In this document: one piece after another, positions 44,094-53,463 of the stretch
Layout of the letters: each line of letters opens with the position of its first letter
How positions within the stretch are numbered: the first letter of the stretch is position 1
Source: QHXN01 sp032162705
Lineage (GTDB): Bacteria; Acidobacteriota; Blastocatellia; Pyrinomonadales; Pyrinomonadaceae
Assembly: GCA_032162705.1 (NCBI GenBank)
Contig: JAVRON010000103.1
Coordinates: 8,228 to 72,227 of the forward strand
Length of the DNA: 64,000 nucleotides
Direction: 5' to 3'
Position numbers and translations under genes: made by a program
Notes under the pieces: generated by a model
The model's input: only the letters and a program-made list of their open reading frames with translations
The model's database searches: none
What the model was told of the DNA's origin: nothing

Positions 44094-44990
44094 ATGGAAT
44101 TAGCACAGCTAGAGTTTTTCATGCGGGTCGTCGAGGAAGGCAGCTTCTCGAAGGCCGCTGACCGCGTCTTCCGCACGCAGCCCGCGGTGAGCATCGCCGT
44201 CCGGCGGCTCGAAGAAGAGATCGGCGCTCCGCTCTTCGACCGCGCGCAAAAGACCCCGACGCTGACGGACACGGGGCGCGTCCTCTACGACTACGCGCGC
44301 CGCATGCTCGCGCTCCGCGACCAGGCACGCGACGCCGTGACAGAGCTGCGCGAGTTGCGGACGGGACGCGTCCGCGTCGGCGCGAACGAGAGTACCTCGC
44401 TTTATCTCCTGCCCGATCTCATCCTCACCTACCGCGCGCAGCACCCGGCGGTGAAAGTCGAAATCTTCCGTCAAACGTCCGAGCGCCTGACGCGCGAGGT
44501 GCTTGACCGCAACGTGGATTTCGCGTTGTTGGCTTTCGAGCCGACCGACCGCGACCTCGCCTCCTTCCCCGTTCTCAAAGACGAACTTGTGCTGATTATG
44601 AGTCCGAAGCACGCGCTCGTAGGCCGTGACTCGGTGGCCGTCAAAGACCTCGGCGACGAGCAGTTCCTCGCGCACAACGTCAAGTCGGCCTCGCGCGTAA
44701 AGGTCATAGACACTTTTGCACGGCATCACACTCCACTCAACATCACTCTGGAGCTTGCGACCATCGAGACCATCAAGCGCTTCGTGCAGAAGCAGGTCGG
44801 CCTCGCCTTCGTCCCGCGCATGTGCGTGAGCGAGGAGTTGGAACGCGGCACGCTCTCCACGGTGCCCGTGCGCGGCCTGACCTACACGCGCACGCTCTGG
44901 GCCGCGCACCGACGCGGCGCGACTCACTCGCATGCTGCCGCCGCCTTCCTCGAACTCCTTCGCCGCCACGCGAAGGCACACACTGCCTGA
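44094..44990 (+). CDS. LysR family transcriptional regulator
   Basis: 298 residues. N-terminal winged HTH (LAQLEFFMRVVEEGSFSKAA, then FRTQPAVSIAVRRLEEEIGA and PLFDRAQKTPTLTDTG), followed by the type 2 periplasmic-binding-protein effector fold (VRVGANESTSLYLLPDLILT, LGDEQFLAHNVKSASRVKVI). It precedes leuA on the same strand, with 121 bp between, but LysR regulators more often act on divergent genes, so a link to leucine synthesis is only suggested by position. Confidence 0.9.
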   Translation: MELAQLEFFMRVVEEGSFSKAADRVFRTQPAVSIAVRRLEEEIGAPLFDRAQKTPTLTDTGRVLYDYARRMLALRDQARDAVTELRELRTGRVRVGANESTSLYLLPDLILTYRAQHPAVKVEIFRQTSERLTREVLDRNVDFALLAFEPTDRDLASFPVLKDELVLIMSPKHALVGRDSVAVKDLGDEQFLAHNVKSASRVKVIDTFARHHTPLNITLELATIETIKRFVQKQVGLAFVPRMCVSEELERGTLSTVPVRGLTYTRTLWAAHRRGATHSHAAAAFLELLRRHAKAHTA

Positions 44991-45111
44991 AGTCCTTACC
45001 TGAACCGTGAACACCATATCAATCAGATTTATCCGCCTATAAAAACTATAACTTTGACTTGAGACTGTGTGGCTCTCTAGGATGGGCGCTTGCTTTGAAC
45101 GGAGGCCCCCA

Positions 45112-46344
45112 ATGAAAGACGAACCTAACAGCACACCGGGCGAGCGGGTCATCATTTTCGACACGACGCTCAGGGACGGCGAGCAGTCGCCCGGTTGCTC
45201 GATGAATCTTGAGGAGAAGGTCAGACTCGCGCGGCAGCTCGAACGCCTCGGCGTTGACGTGATCGAAGCCGGATTCCCCATCGCCTCCGAGGGCGACTTC
45301 GCGGCAGTCCGCGCGGTTGCGGCAGAGTGTCGTGGGGCGAAGGTCGCCGCACTCTGCCGAACCGCGGAGGCGGACGTGCTACGTGCGTGGGAGGCTCTCC
45401 GCGGCGCGGCACGCCCGCGCATACACACGTTCGTCGCGACCTCCGACCTACATCTTGAATACAAACTCAAGAAGACGCGCGCCGAGGTGTTAGAGATGAC
45501 GCGCAGCGCCGTCCGCCTTGCCCGCTCGCTCGCCGAAGACGTTGAGTTCTCCGCCGAGGACGCTACGCGCAGCGATCTTGAATACCTTTGCGAAGTCTTC
45601 GCCGTGGCGGTCGAAGAGGGCGCGACGACCTTGAACGTCCCTGACACGGTCGGCTACACTACGCCGACGGAGTTTCGCGAGATCGTGTGCGCCGTGCGTG
45701 AGCGCGTCATTCAAGATCGCGACAACGTGACCATCAGCGTCCACTGCCACAACGACCTCGGACTCGCCGTCGCCAACAGTCTCGCCGCGCTCGACGCGGG
45801 CGCGCGGCAGATTGAATGCACGATCAACGGCATCGGCGAGCGTGCCGGTAACGCAGCGCTCGAAGAGGTCGTGATGGCGATGCACGTGCGCGCAGACCGG
45901 CTGCCCTATGCTTGCGGCGTCCGCACGGAAGAGATTTATCCTTCGAGCAGTCTGCTCTCCGAGATCATCGGCTTTAGCGTCCAGCCGAACAAGGCGGTCG
46001 TCGGACGCAACGCCTTCGCGCACGAGGCCGGGATTCACCAGCACGGCGTTCTGTCGAACCCGCTCTGCTACGAGATCATGACGCCGGAGTCCGTGGGCGT
46101 TCCTGCGAATCGCATCGTGCTGGGCAAGCATTCGGGCCGCCACGCGCTCGGCGCGCGCTATAATGATCTGGGCTACGCGGTGTCGCGCGCGGAGTTGGAT
46201 TCGGCGTACACGCGGTTCACGCGCCTCGCCGACCGCAAGAAGAACATCTACGATCAGGATTTGATCTCGCTGCTTTCGCAGGAGACGCAGACGCGCGGGC
46301 CGCTCGTCTCGCAGGCTGTCACGTTTGAATTGGCCGGCGCGTGA
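45112..46344 (+). CDS. leuA: 2-isopropylmalate synthase, short form without regulatory domain
   Basis: 410 residues from the ATG at 45112, GGAGG 6 nt upstream. HMGL-like barrel with VIIFDTTLRDGEQSPGCSMN, EFSAEDATRSDLEYL, the metal-binding HCHNDLGLAVANSLAALDAG and TINGIGERAGNAALEEVVMA, then NAFAHEAGIHQHGVLSNPLC and VLGKHSGRHALGAR. Standard LeuA is about 510 residues; this one ends soon after the linker (GPLVSQAVTFELAGA), and the following 100 bp to leuB cannot hold the LeuA dimer domain. It therefore lacks the leucine feedback site. Citramalate synthase activity cannot be excluded, but leuB/C/D follow. Confidence 0.88.
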   Translation: MKDEPNSTPGERVIIFDTTLRDGEQSPGCSMNLEEKVRLARQLERLGVDVIEAGFPIASEGDFAAVRAVAAECRGAKVAALCRTAEADVLRAWEALRGAARPRIHTFVATSDLHLEYKLKKTRAEVLEMTRSAVRLARSLAEDVEFSAEDATRSDLEYLCEVFAVAVEEGATTLNVPDTVGYTTPTEFREIVCAVRERVIQDRDNVTISVHCHNDLGLAVANSLAALDAGARQIECTINGIGERAGNAALEEVVMAMHVRADRLPYACGVRTEEIYPSSSLLSEIIGFSVQPNKAVVGRNAFAHEAGIHQHGVLSNPLCYEIMTPESVGVPANRIVLGKHSGRHALGARYNDLGYAVSRAELDSAYTRFTRLADRKKNIYDQDLISLLSQETQTRGPLVSQAVTFELAGA

Positions 46345-46443
46345 ATGTGGCTCCGCGCGGGCATGGGCCGCGGGCCGCTCACTCGCGTCGAGGTAACGAG
46401 CGGCGCGCGGCTATTTGTATAGAAGAATGCAGGTGACAAGAGG

Positions 46444-47562
46444 ATGAAGTTGAGAATCACGACGCTGCCGGGTGACGGCGTCGGCCCTGAAGTGACCGCG
46501 GAAGCGGTGCGAACGCTGCGCGTCGTTGCCGAGAGCTACGGTCACGAATTCACTTTCGACGAACAACTCATCGGCGGTGCGGCGATTCGCCGGACGGGGA
46601 CGCCCCTGCCGCGCGCGACTCTCGACGCGTGCCTCTTGAGCGACGCCGTGCTGCTCGGCGCGGTCGGCTCGCCGGAGCATGACGCTTTGCCGCCGGGCGA
46701 ACGGCCTGAAGCGGGCCTGCTCACGCTGCGTCGCGCGCTCGGCGCATACGCGAACCTTCGCCCCGTCGTCTGCCACGACGCGCTCGCCGATTGCACGCCG
46801 CTGCGGCCCGAGAGGGTAGCGGGCGCGGACATACTCGTCGTGCGCGAGCTTCTCGGCGGCCTCTACTTCGGCGAGCCGCGGGGCTTCGAGACCGATGACA
46901 GCGGCAGTGCGAGCGCAGCCTTCAACACGATGCGCTACACGGTCGCCGAGGTCGAACGTATTGCCCGCGTCGCCTTCGAGGCTGCGCTCGCTCGCCGCCG
47001 CAAGGTGACTTCCGTTGACAAGGCCAACGTGCTTGAGACTTCGCGGCTCTGGCGCGAAACCGTCGCGCGCGTCGCGCTCGACTACCCGACGGTCACGCTC
47101 GAACACCTCTACGTTGACGCCTGCGCGATGCACTTGATCGCCGACCCGCTGCGCTTCGACGTGCTGCTCACCGAAAATCTCTTCGGCGATATTCTCTCGG
47201 ACGAAGCCGCCGTGCTGGCAGGCTCGCTCGGCCTTCTCGCGTCGGCGAGCGTCGGCGGCGATGTTGACCTGTACGAGCCTGTGCACGGCTCCGCGCCGGA
47301 CATTGCAGGGCAGGGCACGGCCAACCCGCTCGGCGCAATCGCGTCCGTCGCGCTTCTGCTCCGCCACACGGCGCGGCTCGAACGCGAGGCGCAGGACATC
47401 GAAGCGGCAATCGAGTCTGTGCTGCACGCAGGCTATCGCACACTGGATATTACACGCGGCGCGGAGAACCCGCGGGTCGTCGGCACGTCGGAGATGGGCC
47501 AGCTCATCGTCGAAGCGTTGGCCGAAGTCGCCGACATACGCCATGCGTACCACGCGGTCTGA
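46444..47562 (+). CDS. leuB: 3-isopropylmalate dehydrogenase
   Basis: 372 residues. Isocitrate/isopropylmalate dehydrogenase fold: LPGDGVGPEVTAEAVRTLR, substrate arginines in LLTLRRALGAYANLRPV, the Lys of VDKANVLETSRLWRE, metal-site aspartates in VDACAMHLIADPLRFDVLLT and EPVHGSAPDIAGQGTANPLG for NAD. GTGACAAGAGG precedes the ATG. It oxidises 3-isopropylmalate to the 2-oxo acid in leucine synthesis. The stop runs directly into a GAGGCTA hairpin before leuC. Confidence 0.94.
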   Translation: MKLRITTLPGDGVGPEVTAEAVRTLRVVAESYGHEFTFDEQLIGGAAIRRTGTPLPRATLDACLLSDAVLLGAVGSPEHDALPPGERPEAGLLTLRRALGAYANLRPVVCHDALADCTPLRPERVAGADILVVRELLGGLYFGEPRGFETDDSGSASAAFNTMRYTVAEVERIARVAFEAALARRRKVTSVDKANVLETSRLWRETVARVALDYPTVTLEHLYVDACAMHLIADPLRFDVLLTENLFGDILSDEAAVLAGSLGLLASASVGGDVDLYEPVHGSAPDIAGQGTANPLGAIASVALLLRHTARLEREAQDIEAAIESVLHAGYRTLDITRGAENPRVVGTSEMGQLIVEALAEVADIRHAYHAV

Positions 47563-47643
47563 AAAGCAGAGGCTAGAGGCTAGAGGCTAGTTTAAAGACC
47601 TGTCCTCGCTAGCCTCTAGCCTCTAACCTCTAGCCTCTTTTTT
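47562..47643. repeat. Intergenic long inverted repeat, arms of GAGGCTA units, between leuB and leuC
   Basis: The left arm 47562-47590 has GAGGCTA three times. The right arm 47608-47643 has TAGCCTC/TAACCTC units followed by TTTTTT. It spans the entire gap from leuB stop to leuC start, so it could act as an intra-operon attenuator or terminator. Confidence 0.85.
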
Positions 47644-49047
47644 ATGCGAACACTCTTCGACAAGCTTTGGGACGCACACGTCGTCTGCGTCCCTTCGGAC
47701 GGGCCTGCGTTACTCTACATAGACCTGCATCTCGTTCACGAGGTCACTTCGCCACAGGCTTTCGAGGGATTGCGCGAGGCGGGCCGAGGCGTGCGCCGCC
47801 CCGATCTGACAGTCGCCACGATTGACCATAACGTCCCGACGACCGACCGCGCGCTTCCCATCGCCGACCCCATCGCCGCGCAGCAGATGGAGACGCTCCG
47901 GCGCAACTGCCGCGAGTTCGGCATCAAGCTCTATGACACGGATTCTGCGGAGCAGGGCATCGTCCACGTCATCGGCCCGGAACTGGGCTTGACGCTTCCG
48001 GGCATGACGATTGTATGCGGCGACAGCCACACCTCGACGCACGGCGCGTTCGGCGCGCTCGCCTTTGGTATCGGAACGTCTGAGGTCGAGCACGTCCTCG
48101 CCACACAGTCTCTCCCCCAGATGAGGCCGCGCACGATGCTTGTCACTGTGCGCGGCCTTCTGCCCGCCGGCGTGACGGCTAAAGACCTCGCGCTCGCCGT
48201 CATCGGCCAGATGGGGACGGACGGCGCGACGGGGCACGTCATCGAGTATGAAGGCTCAGCCGTGCGCGACCTTTCGATGGAAGGGCGCATGACGCTCTGC
48301 AACATGAGCATCGAGGCGGGCGCACGCGCCGCCATCATCGCGCCCGACGAGACGACCTTCGAGTATCTCGCGGGCCGCCCGTTCGCGCCGCGCGGTGAGG
48401 TGTGGGACGAAGCCGTCGCTTATTGGCGCACTCTTCAAAGCGACGCGGGCGCAAAGTTCGACAGTGCAGTCGAGTTCGATGCTTCCGATGTTGAGCCGCA
48501 CGTGACCTGGGGAACAAGTCCCGGCATGGTCGCGCCCGTGACGGGCCGCGTGCCTTTGCCTGCGGAGGCCGCGAGCGAATCGGACTCCGTCGCGTTCGAG
48601 CGCGCGCTTCGTTACATGAGCCTGCGGCCCGGCACGCGCATCGAAGAGATCAGCGTTGACCGCGTCTTCATCGGCTCCTGCACGAACGCGCGTATCGAAG
48701 ACCTTCGCGCCGCCGCAAAAGTGGTGAAGGGCTATCACATCAACGGCGGCGTGAGCGCGTTGGTCGTGCCCGGCTCGCAGGCGGTCAAGCGCGCGGCGGA
48801 AGCCGAAGGATTGGACGGCGTCTTTCGAGAGGCAGGCTTCGAGTGGCGCGAGGCGGGCTGCTCGATGTGCCTCGGCATGAATCCTGACACGCTCAATCCC
48901 GGCGAGCGCTGCGCCTCGACGAGCAACCGCAACTTTGAGGGACGACAGGGGCGAGGCGGGCGCACGCACCTCGTCAGCCCTGCGATGGCCGCCGCCGCCG
49001 CCGTCACGGGGCATTTCACGGACGTTCGTAATTGGCAATACAAATAG
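47644..49047 (+). CDS. leuC: 3-isopropylmalate dehydratase large subunit
   Basis: 467 residues, full length. Aconitase-family 4Fe-4S enzyme: MRTLFDKLWDAHVVC, CGDSHTSTHGAFGALAFGIG, the cluster cysteines in FIGSCTNARIEDLRAAAKVV and GCSMCLGMNPDTLNPGERC, and TSNRNFEGRQGRGGRTHLVS. Forms the isomerase with LeuD. There is no ribosome binding site of its own between the hairpin's T-run and the ATG (TTTTTTATG), so initiation may depend on translation coupling or on hairpin structure. Confidence 0.94.
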   Translation: MRTLFDKLWDAHVVCVPSDGPALLYIDLHLVHEVTSPQAFEGLREAGRGVRRPDLTVATIDHNVPTTDRALPIADPIAAQQMETLRRNCREFGIKLYDTDSAEQGIVHVIGPELGLTLPGMTIVCGDSHTSTHGAFGALAFGIGTSEVEHVLATQSLPQMRPRTMLVTVRGLLPAGVTAKDLALAVIGQMGTDGATGHVIEYEGSAVRDLSMEGRMTLCNMSIEAGARAAIIAPDETTFEYLAGRPFAPRGEVWDEAVAYWRTLQSDAGAKFDSAVEFDASDVEPHVTWGTSPGMVAPVTGRVPLPAEAASESDSVAFERALRYMSLRPGTRIEEISVDRVFIGSCTNARIEDLRAAAKVVKGYHINGGVSALVVPGSQAVKRAAEAEGLDGVFREAGFEWREAGCSMCLGMNPDTLNPGERCASTSNRNFEGRQGRGGRTHLVSPAMAAAAAVTGHFTDVRNWQYK

Positions 49048-49146
49048 AAGGTGATGAGTGATGAGTGATAAGTGATAAGAAGAAAAGCAAAATCTCTTTC
49101 TTGTCACTCATCGCTCATCACTTATCACTTATCACTTATCACTTTT
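49048..49146. repeat. Intergenic long inverted repeat, AGTGATG/AGTGATA units, between leuC and leuD
   Basis: The left arm starts at the leuC stop (TAGAAGGTGATGAGTGATG). The right arm 49102-49146 has TCATCAC/TTATCAC units ending CTTTT at the leuD ATG. It fills the whole gap. Same unit family as at 18068 and 39804. Confidence 0.85.
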
Positions 49147-49761
49147 ATGATTCCATTCCGCGCACACACCGGGCTGGTCGCACCGCTCGACAGGCCGAAT
49201 GTTGACACCGACCAGATCATCCCCAAGCAGTTCTTGAAGCGCATCGAGCGCACGGGCTTCGGCCAGTTTCTCTTCTACGACTGGCGATACACTTCGGCGG
49301 GCAAACCGGACGCGTCGTTCGTGCTGAACGAGCCGCGCTACGCTGGCGCGAGCGTGCTTGTGGCGGGCCGGAATTTCGGCTGCGGCTCTTCGCGCGAGCA
49401 TGCGCCGTGGGCACTGCTCGACTACGGCTTCCGCGCCGTCATCGCCCCTTCGTTCGCGGACATCTTCGCCAACAACTGCATAAAGAACGGCATCGTGACG
49501 GTTGAACTATCGGAAGAGATGGTCGCAGAGCTTTTGCAGCGCGCGCGTGAAAGCGATGGCTATCGCGTGACGGTTGACCTCGAACGTTGCGAGGTGCGTG
49601 ACGATGAGAGATTCTCGGCGCGATTCGGAATGGACGAGTTCCGGCGTCGCTGTTTGCTTGAAGGTCTCGACGAGACGGGGCTGACGCTTCTGCGCGAAGA
49701 CGAGATCGCCGCCTTCGAGGCGCGACGCCCGCGCTGGCTCGACATGAATGCGCGCGCGTAA
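49147..49761 (+). CDS. leuD: 3-isopropylmalate dehydratase small subunit
   Basis: 204 residues from MIPFRAHTGLVAPLDRPNVD (ATG at 49147); upstream codons in frame are translated hairpin. LeuD motifs NVDTDQIIPKQFLKRIERTG, GASVLVAGRNFGCGSSREHA, ALLDYGFRAVIAPSFADIFA and NNCIKNGIVTVEL. Forms isopropylmalate isomerase with LeuC. As with leuC, no ribosome binding site separates the hairpin from the start codon. Confidence 0.93.
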   Translation: MIPFRAHTGLVAPLDRPNVDTDQIIPKQFLKRIERTGFGQFLFYDWRYTSAGKPDASFVLNEPRYAGASVLVAGRNFGCGSSREHAPWALLDYGFRAVIAPSFADIFANNCIKNGIVTVELSEEMVAELLQRARESDGYRVTVDLERCEVRDDERFSARFGMDEFRRRCLLEGLDETGLTLLREDEIAAFEARRPRWLDMNARA

Positions 49762-49844
49762 GAACGAACCAGGGTGAGGCTCGCCCCGAAGGCGACGCGA
49801 AATCTCTACTCATAAAGGTAGCGTCGCCGCCGAACGAGAACTGC

Positions 49845-52800
49845 ATGGCGCTCTTGGTCAAAGGGAACGAGCTTGTGGCGACCGAACCGCTCAGTGCGGA
49901 TACACTGGAGCATCTGGTTCGGATGGCGGCCCGTCGCCCTCTCATCATCAACGGCGTGCCCTTGAGCGCGCAGGAGCTTGCGAGCCTTGCCGTTGAAGCG
50001 CGCTCCGGCGAACGTCCCGTATGGGTCGGCGAGCCTTCCGCAAATGAATTCTCATCGCATCGCCGTAAGAAAAATAAAGGCACGCACGCCGCCAAAATTG
50101 TCTCGTCGTCCGAAGCCGCAGTGACGCACGCCACACCGCCACACGCCGAGATCAAAAAAACTCCCTCCATCGTCCGAACGCACGAACAGAGGGTCGCAGA
50201 GCATGCCGCGCGCACGCTCTCCAAGCTGACGCGTCAGACCGAGCCTGACGAAGTCGCGCAACGGTTCCGCGCGTTCCTCAAGCTCGAAGAGGCGCGTTTA
50301 CGTATCGCGCACTCTCTGGGCGCGGGCGGCTTGTGGGTCGCGCGCGCGCGAAGTCTCGTTCTGGACGAGCTGGTCAAACAAGCCTTCCGCATCGCCGTCG
50401 AACCGTTCGCGGCAGGGGCGGAAAGGGGTTCGGGCACGAGACTGGCCGTCGTCGCGTTGGGCGGCTACGGTCGGCGCGAGCTGGCCCCGTTCTCCGACCT
50501 CGACCTTCTGTTCCTGCGTACGAACCGCAACCCCGCCGAAACGCGCGAACGCATAGCGCACGTCCTGCGACTGCTCTGGGACACGGGGCTGACCATCGGT
50601 CATAAGCAGCACGGCGCGAGCGAGTGCGTGCTGGTCGCGCGCAGTGATCCGCACTTTCTAACGGCGCTCTTCCACGCGCGCCTCGTGGTCGGCGACAAAG
50701 ATCATTTCGAGCGGCTCACACGCGCGTTCGAGCGCGACCGGGAAGATAAGTCTCGCGCTTTCGTTGCCTCGGTGCGCCGCGAGCGAGACCTCCGCCGGAA
50801 GAAATTCGGCGCGGTCGCGTGCGTGCAGGAACCGCACGTCAAGGAGGGCGCGGGTGGCCTGCGCGACATACACACGGCGACGTGGGCCGCATACGCGGGC
50901 TTCGGTTGTCGCACACTCGAAGAGGCGTGTGCGCGCGGACTCATTACGCGCGGGCAGGTGTTGCGCGCGGAGGCCGCGCACGACTTCACCTTGCGCGTTC
51001 GGAACGAGGCGCACTGGACGAGCGGGCGCAAAACCGACCGCCTCGCGCTCGACTTGCAGCCCACACTCGCCGCGCGCTTCGGCTACAAAGACGGCGAGTA
51101 CCTTCGCGCCTCGGAGAGCTTCATGCGCGACTATTACCGCAGCGCGCTCGAACTCCAACGCCTCGGCGATTCATTGCTTGCGCGCGCTTCTGAAAGCCGG
51201 ACGCGCGCGTCGCGTTGGTTCGAGCGCCCGCGCCGCGCGCCCTCCGATTTTGCCTTCTCGATTGGCGATGGCGAGCTGCACTTTGACGGCGGCGCGGCGC
51301 TCTTCGCGGCTGACACGTCGCTCTTCTTCCGCGCCTTCTCGCTCGCACAGTCGGCGGGCGTCTCCTTAAGTCCGGCCTTACGCGACGCGATCAGCCGCGC
51401 TCTCTACGCGGTCAACTCTGAGTTCCGCGCCTCAGAAAAAGTCACACGCGATTTCCTCGGACTCTTACGCCGAGGCGGCGCGACCGGGCGGGCGCTACGC
51501 GCGATGCACGAGACAGGCTTCCTCTGCCGTTACCTGCCGGAGTTTGGCCGCCTGCACCTGCTCATACAGCACGACCTTTATCATCACTACACGGTTGACG
51601 AGCACACGCTACGCGCCGCCGAGTCGCTGGACGAGATCGCCGGAGGCGCGGAGCAGACGGGCGCAGCACATTTCTTGAATGGCGTGATGGGTGAGGTCGA
51701 AGACCATGCGCTGCTCTACCTCTCAGTGCTTCTACACGACATAGGGAAAGGTCGCGGCAGCGGCCACGTCGCCCGCGGCGCGAGAATGTCGGCGCGCATC
51801 TGCACGCGGCTCGGACTCGATGCAGAGAGCGCATCTAAAGTTATCGCGCTCGTCGAGCATCACACGCTCATGGCGCACGTCTCGCAGCGTCGCGACCTGA
51901 ACGATCCTCACACCGTTCGCGGCTTCGCGCGCAAGGTCGGCGACATCGACACGCTCAACATGCTTCTGCTCCTCACTTACGCAGACCTGAACGGCGTCGG
52001 GCCCGGGGTATGGAGCGAGTGGAAGGGCGCGCTGCTCAAGGAGCTTTACACACGCGCGCGCGCAGAGCTTTCCGGACACACCGCGCAAAACTTCGAGGCG
52101 GGCGAGAGCGAACAGCTAAAGGATGCAGTCGTCAGCGAAGTGGCCGGGCGCGTCTCATCAATCGAGGTAGAGCGGCACTTCGCGCTTCTGCCGTCCCGCT
52201 ATGCGCTGACGGTGGGGGCGAAGACGGCGGCCACGCATATTCTTTTGAGCGTGCGACTCGCGGACGAGTCGATTGCCTGCGACTGGTCGGAGCGCGCGAG
52301 CGTGGCGACCGTGCTATCGCTGGCGGCGCGCGACCGGCGCGGCCTGTTCGCCGACGTGGCCGGCGCACTTGCAGCGCAGGGCGTTGAAATCCTCAGCGCA
52401 GACCTCCACACGCGCGCCGACGGCGTCGCCGTTGACAGCCTTTTGCTGCGCGAGGCCGCGACGGGCGAGCCTTTGCCCGCACACCGTCTCGCCCCGATTG
52501 AGCGCGCGGTCAAGTCCGCCGTCGAAGGCGCGTTGGACGTGGCCGCTCTGGTCGAGCGTTGGCGCACACGCAATGCGCCGCGTGGCAAACGTGACCGCGC
52601 GCATGCGTCGCCCCGCGTGACGACGCGAATCCACTTCGACAACGACGTGTCGGAGGCTGCGACGCTCGTCGAGGTGCATGCGGCGGACGAGCCGGGCCTC
52701 GCCTACAAGATTGCCTCGGGGCTTACGGCGCGAGGACTGGATATCACGCGCGCACGCATCGCAACAGAGAAGGCGGATGCGCTTGATGTTTTCTACGTGA

Positions 52801-52952
52801 CGAATGGCGACGGCTTGAAGCTCTCCGCCGCTGAAATGTCGGCTCTCGAAGAGACGCTGATCGAAGTCATCGGTAAAGACAATCGCACGGCGCGCGACCG
52901 TGTCGTTGGGGCGCGTCCCACTTCTCCCGCCTTCGTGCGCGGAGCGAGGTAG
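49845..52952 (+). CDS. glnD: [Protein-PII] uridylyltransferase with N-terminal extension
   Basis: 1,035 residues. The nucleotidyltransferase motif VALGGYGRRELAPFSDLDLL is near residue 206, about 120 residues later than in E. coli GlnD. The extension (MALLVKGNELVATEPLSADT onward, then a charged linker SSHRRKKNKGT) is unlike other GlnD. Then the HD domain (HHYTVDEHTLRAAESLDEIA, SVLLHDIGKGRGSGHVARGA) and two C-terminal ACT domains (VLSLAARDRRGLFADVAGAL, VEVHAADEPGLAYKIASGLT). It uridylylates and deuridylylates PII in response to glutamine. It lies immediately before glnB (gap 9 bp) and amtB. Confidence 0.93.
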   Translation: MALLVKGNELVATEPLSADTLEHLVRMAARRPLIINGVPLSAQELASLAVEARSGERPVWVGEPSANEFSSHRRKKNKGTHAAKIVSSSEAAVTHATPPHAEIKKTPSIVRTHEQRVAEHAARTLSKLTRQTEPDEVAQRFRAFLKLEEARLRIAHSLGAGGLWVARARSLVLDELVKQAFRIAVEPFAAGAERGSGTRLAVVALGGYGRRELAPFSDLDLLFLRTNRNPAETRERIAHVLRLLWDTGLTIGHKQHGASECVLVARSDPHFLTALFHARLVVGDKDHFERLTRAFERDREDKSRAFVASVRRERDLRRKKFGAVACVQEPHVKEGAGGLRDIHTATWAAYAGFGCRTLEEACARGLITRGQVLRAEAAHDFTLRVRNEAHWTSGRKTDRLALDLQPTLAARFGYKDGEYLRASESFMRDYYRSALELQRLGDSLLARASESRTRASRWFERPRRAPSDFAFSIGDGELHFDGGAALFAADTSLFFRAFSLAQSAGVSLSPALRDAISRALYAVNSEFRASEKVTRDFLGLLRRGGATGRALRAMHETGFLCRYLPEFGRLHLLIQHDLYHHYTVDEHTLRAAESLDEIAGGAEQTGAAHFLNGVMGEVEDHALLYLSVLLHDIGKGRGSGHVARGARMSARICTRLGLDAESASKVIALVEHHTLMAHVSQRRDLNDPHTVRGFARKVGDIDTLNMLLLLTYADLNGVGPGVWSEWKGALLKELYTRARAELSGHTAQNFEAGESEQLKDAVVSEVAGRVSSIEVERHFALLPSRYALTVGAKTAATHILLSVRLADESIACDWSERASVATVLSLAARDRRGLFADVAGALAAQGVEILSADLHTRADGVAVDSLLLREAATGEPLPAHRLAPIERAVKSAVEGALDVAALVERWRTRNAPRGKRDRAHASPRVTTRIHFDNDVSEAATLVEVHAADEPGLAYKIASGLTARGLDITRARIATEKADALDVFYVTNGDGLKLSAAEMSALEETLIEVIGKDNRTARDRVVGARPTSPAFVRGAR

Positions 52953-52961
52953 CTAACAAAG

Positions 52962-53300
52962 ATGAAGAAGATTGAAGCCATCATCCGACCGCACCTGCTC
53001 GACGCCGTGAAGAGCGCCTTGCAGGAAGTTGACGTGAAGGGCATGACCGTCAGCGAGGTGCAGGGGTACGGGCGGCAGCGCGGCCACACGGAGACGTACC
53101 GCGGGGCCGAGTACCAGATTGATTTCATTCCCAAGCTGAAAGTCGAGGTCATCATCCCCGACGACATCGAGGACTTTGTGGTCTCGGCCATTGCGAAAGC
53201 TGCGCGGACGGGCAAGTTCGGCGACGGCAAAATCTTCGTCATCCCCGTTGACGACGTGATCCGCATACGCACGGGCGAGCGTGGCGAGGCGGCGCTTTAG
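52962..53300 (+). CDS. glnB: Nitrogen regulatory protein P-II
   Basis: 112 residues, canonical length. The T-loop GRQRGHTETYRGAEYQIDFI keeps the uridylylated Tyr51 (TYRGAEY), and the B-loop TGKFGDGKIFVIPVDDVIRI binds ATP. As the target of GlnD and partner of AmtB, it is positioned between their genes in one transcription unit. The AmtB proximity suggests a GlnK-like role as well. Confidence 0.95.
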   Translation: MKKIEAIIRPHLLDAVKSALQEVDVKGMTVSEVQGYGRQRGHTETYRGAEYQIDFIPKLKVEVIIPDDIEDFVVSAIAKAARTGKFGDGKIFVIPVDDVIRIRTGERGEAAL

Positions 53301-53463
53301 AGGGGTCTCAGACTGGATGGGAAGAGTTCAGAAACGTGAGAGTGGGCGTGCGTGTCACGTCTGACTGCAACGCTCGCTGACGAGTGAGACACGCTCGAAT
53401 TTCTGACTCTACATTCGATCCGCAATCATCACATTGTTCTCAACGCGAAAGGAATATACGTCC

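Noticed and set aside
44990..45111. Leucine attenuator before leuA
   Set aside because: I looked for a Leu-codon-rich short ORF and a terminator; neither is present.
49072..49146. N-terminal extension of LeuD
   Set aside because: The extra 25 codons are translated hairpin; LeuD family starts at MIPFRAHTG.
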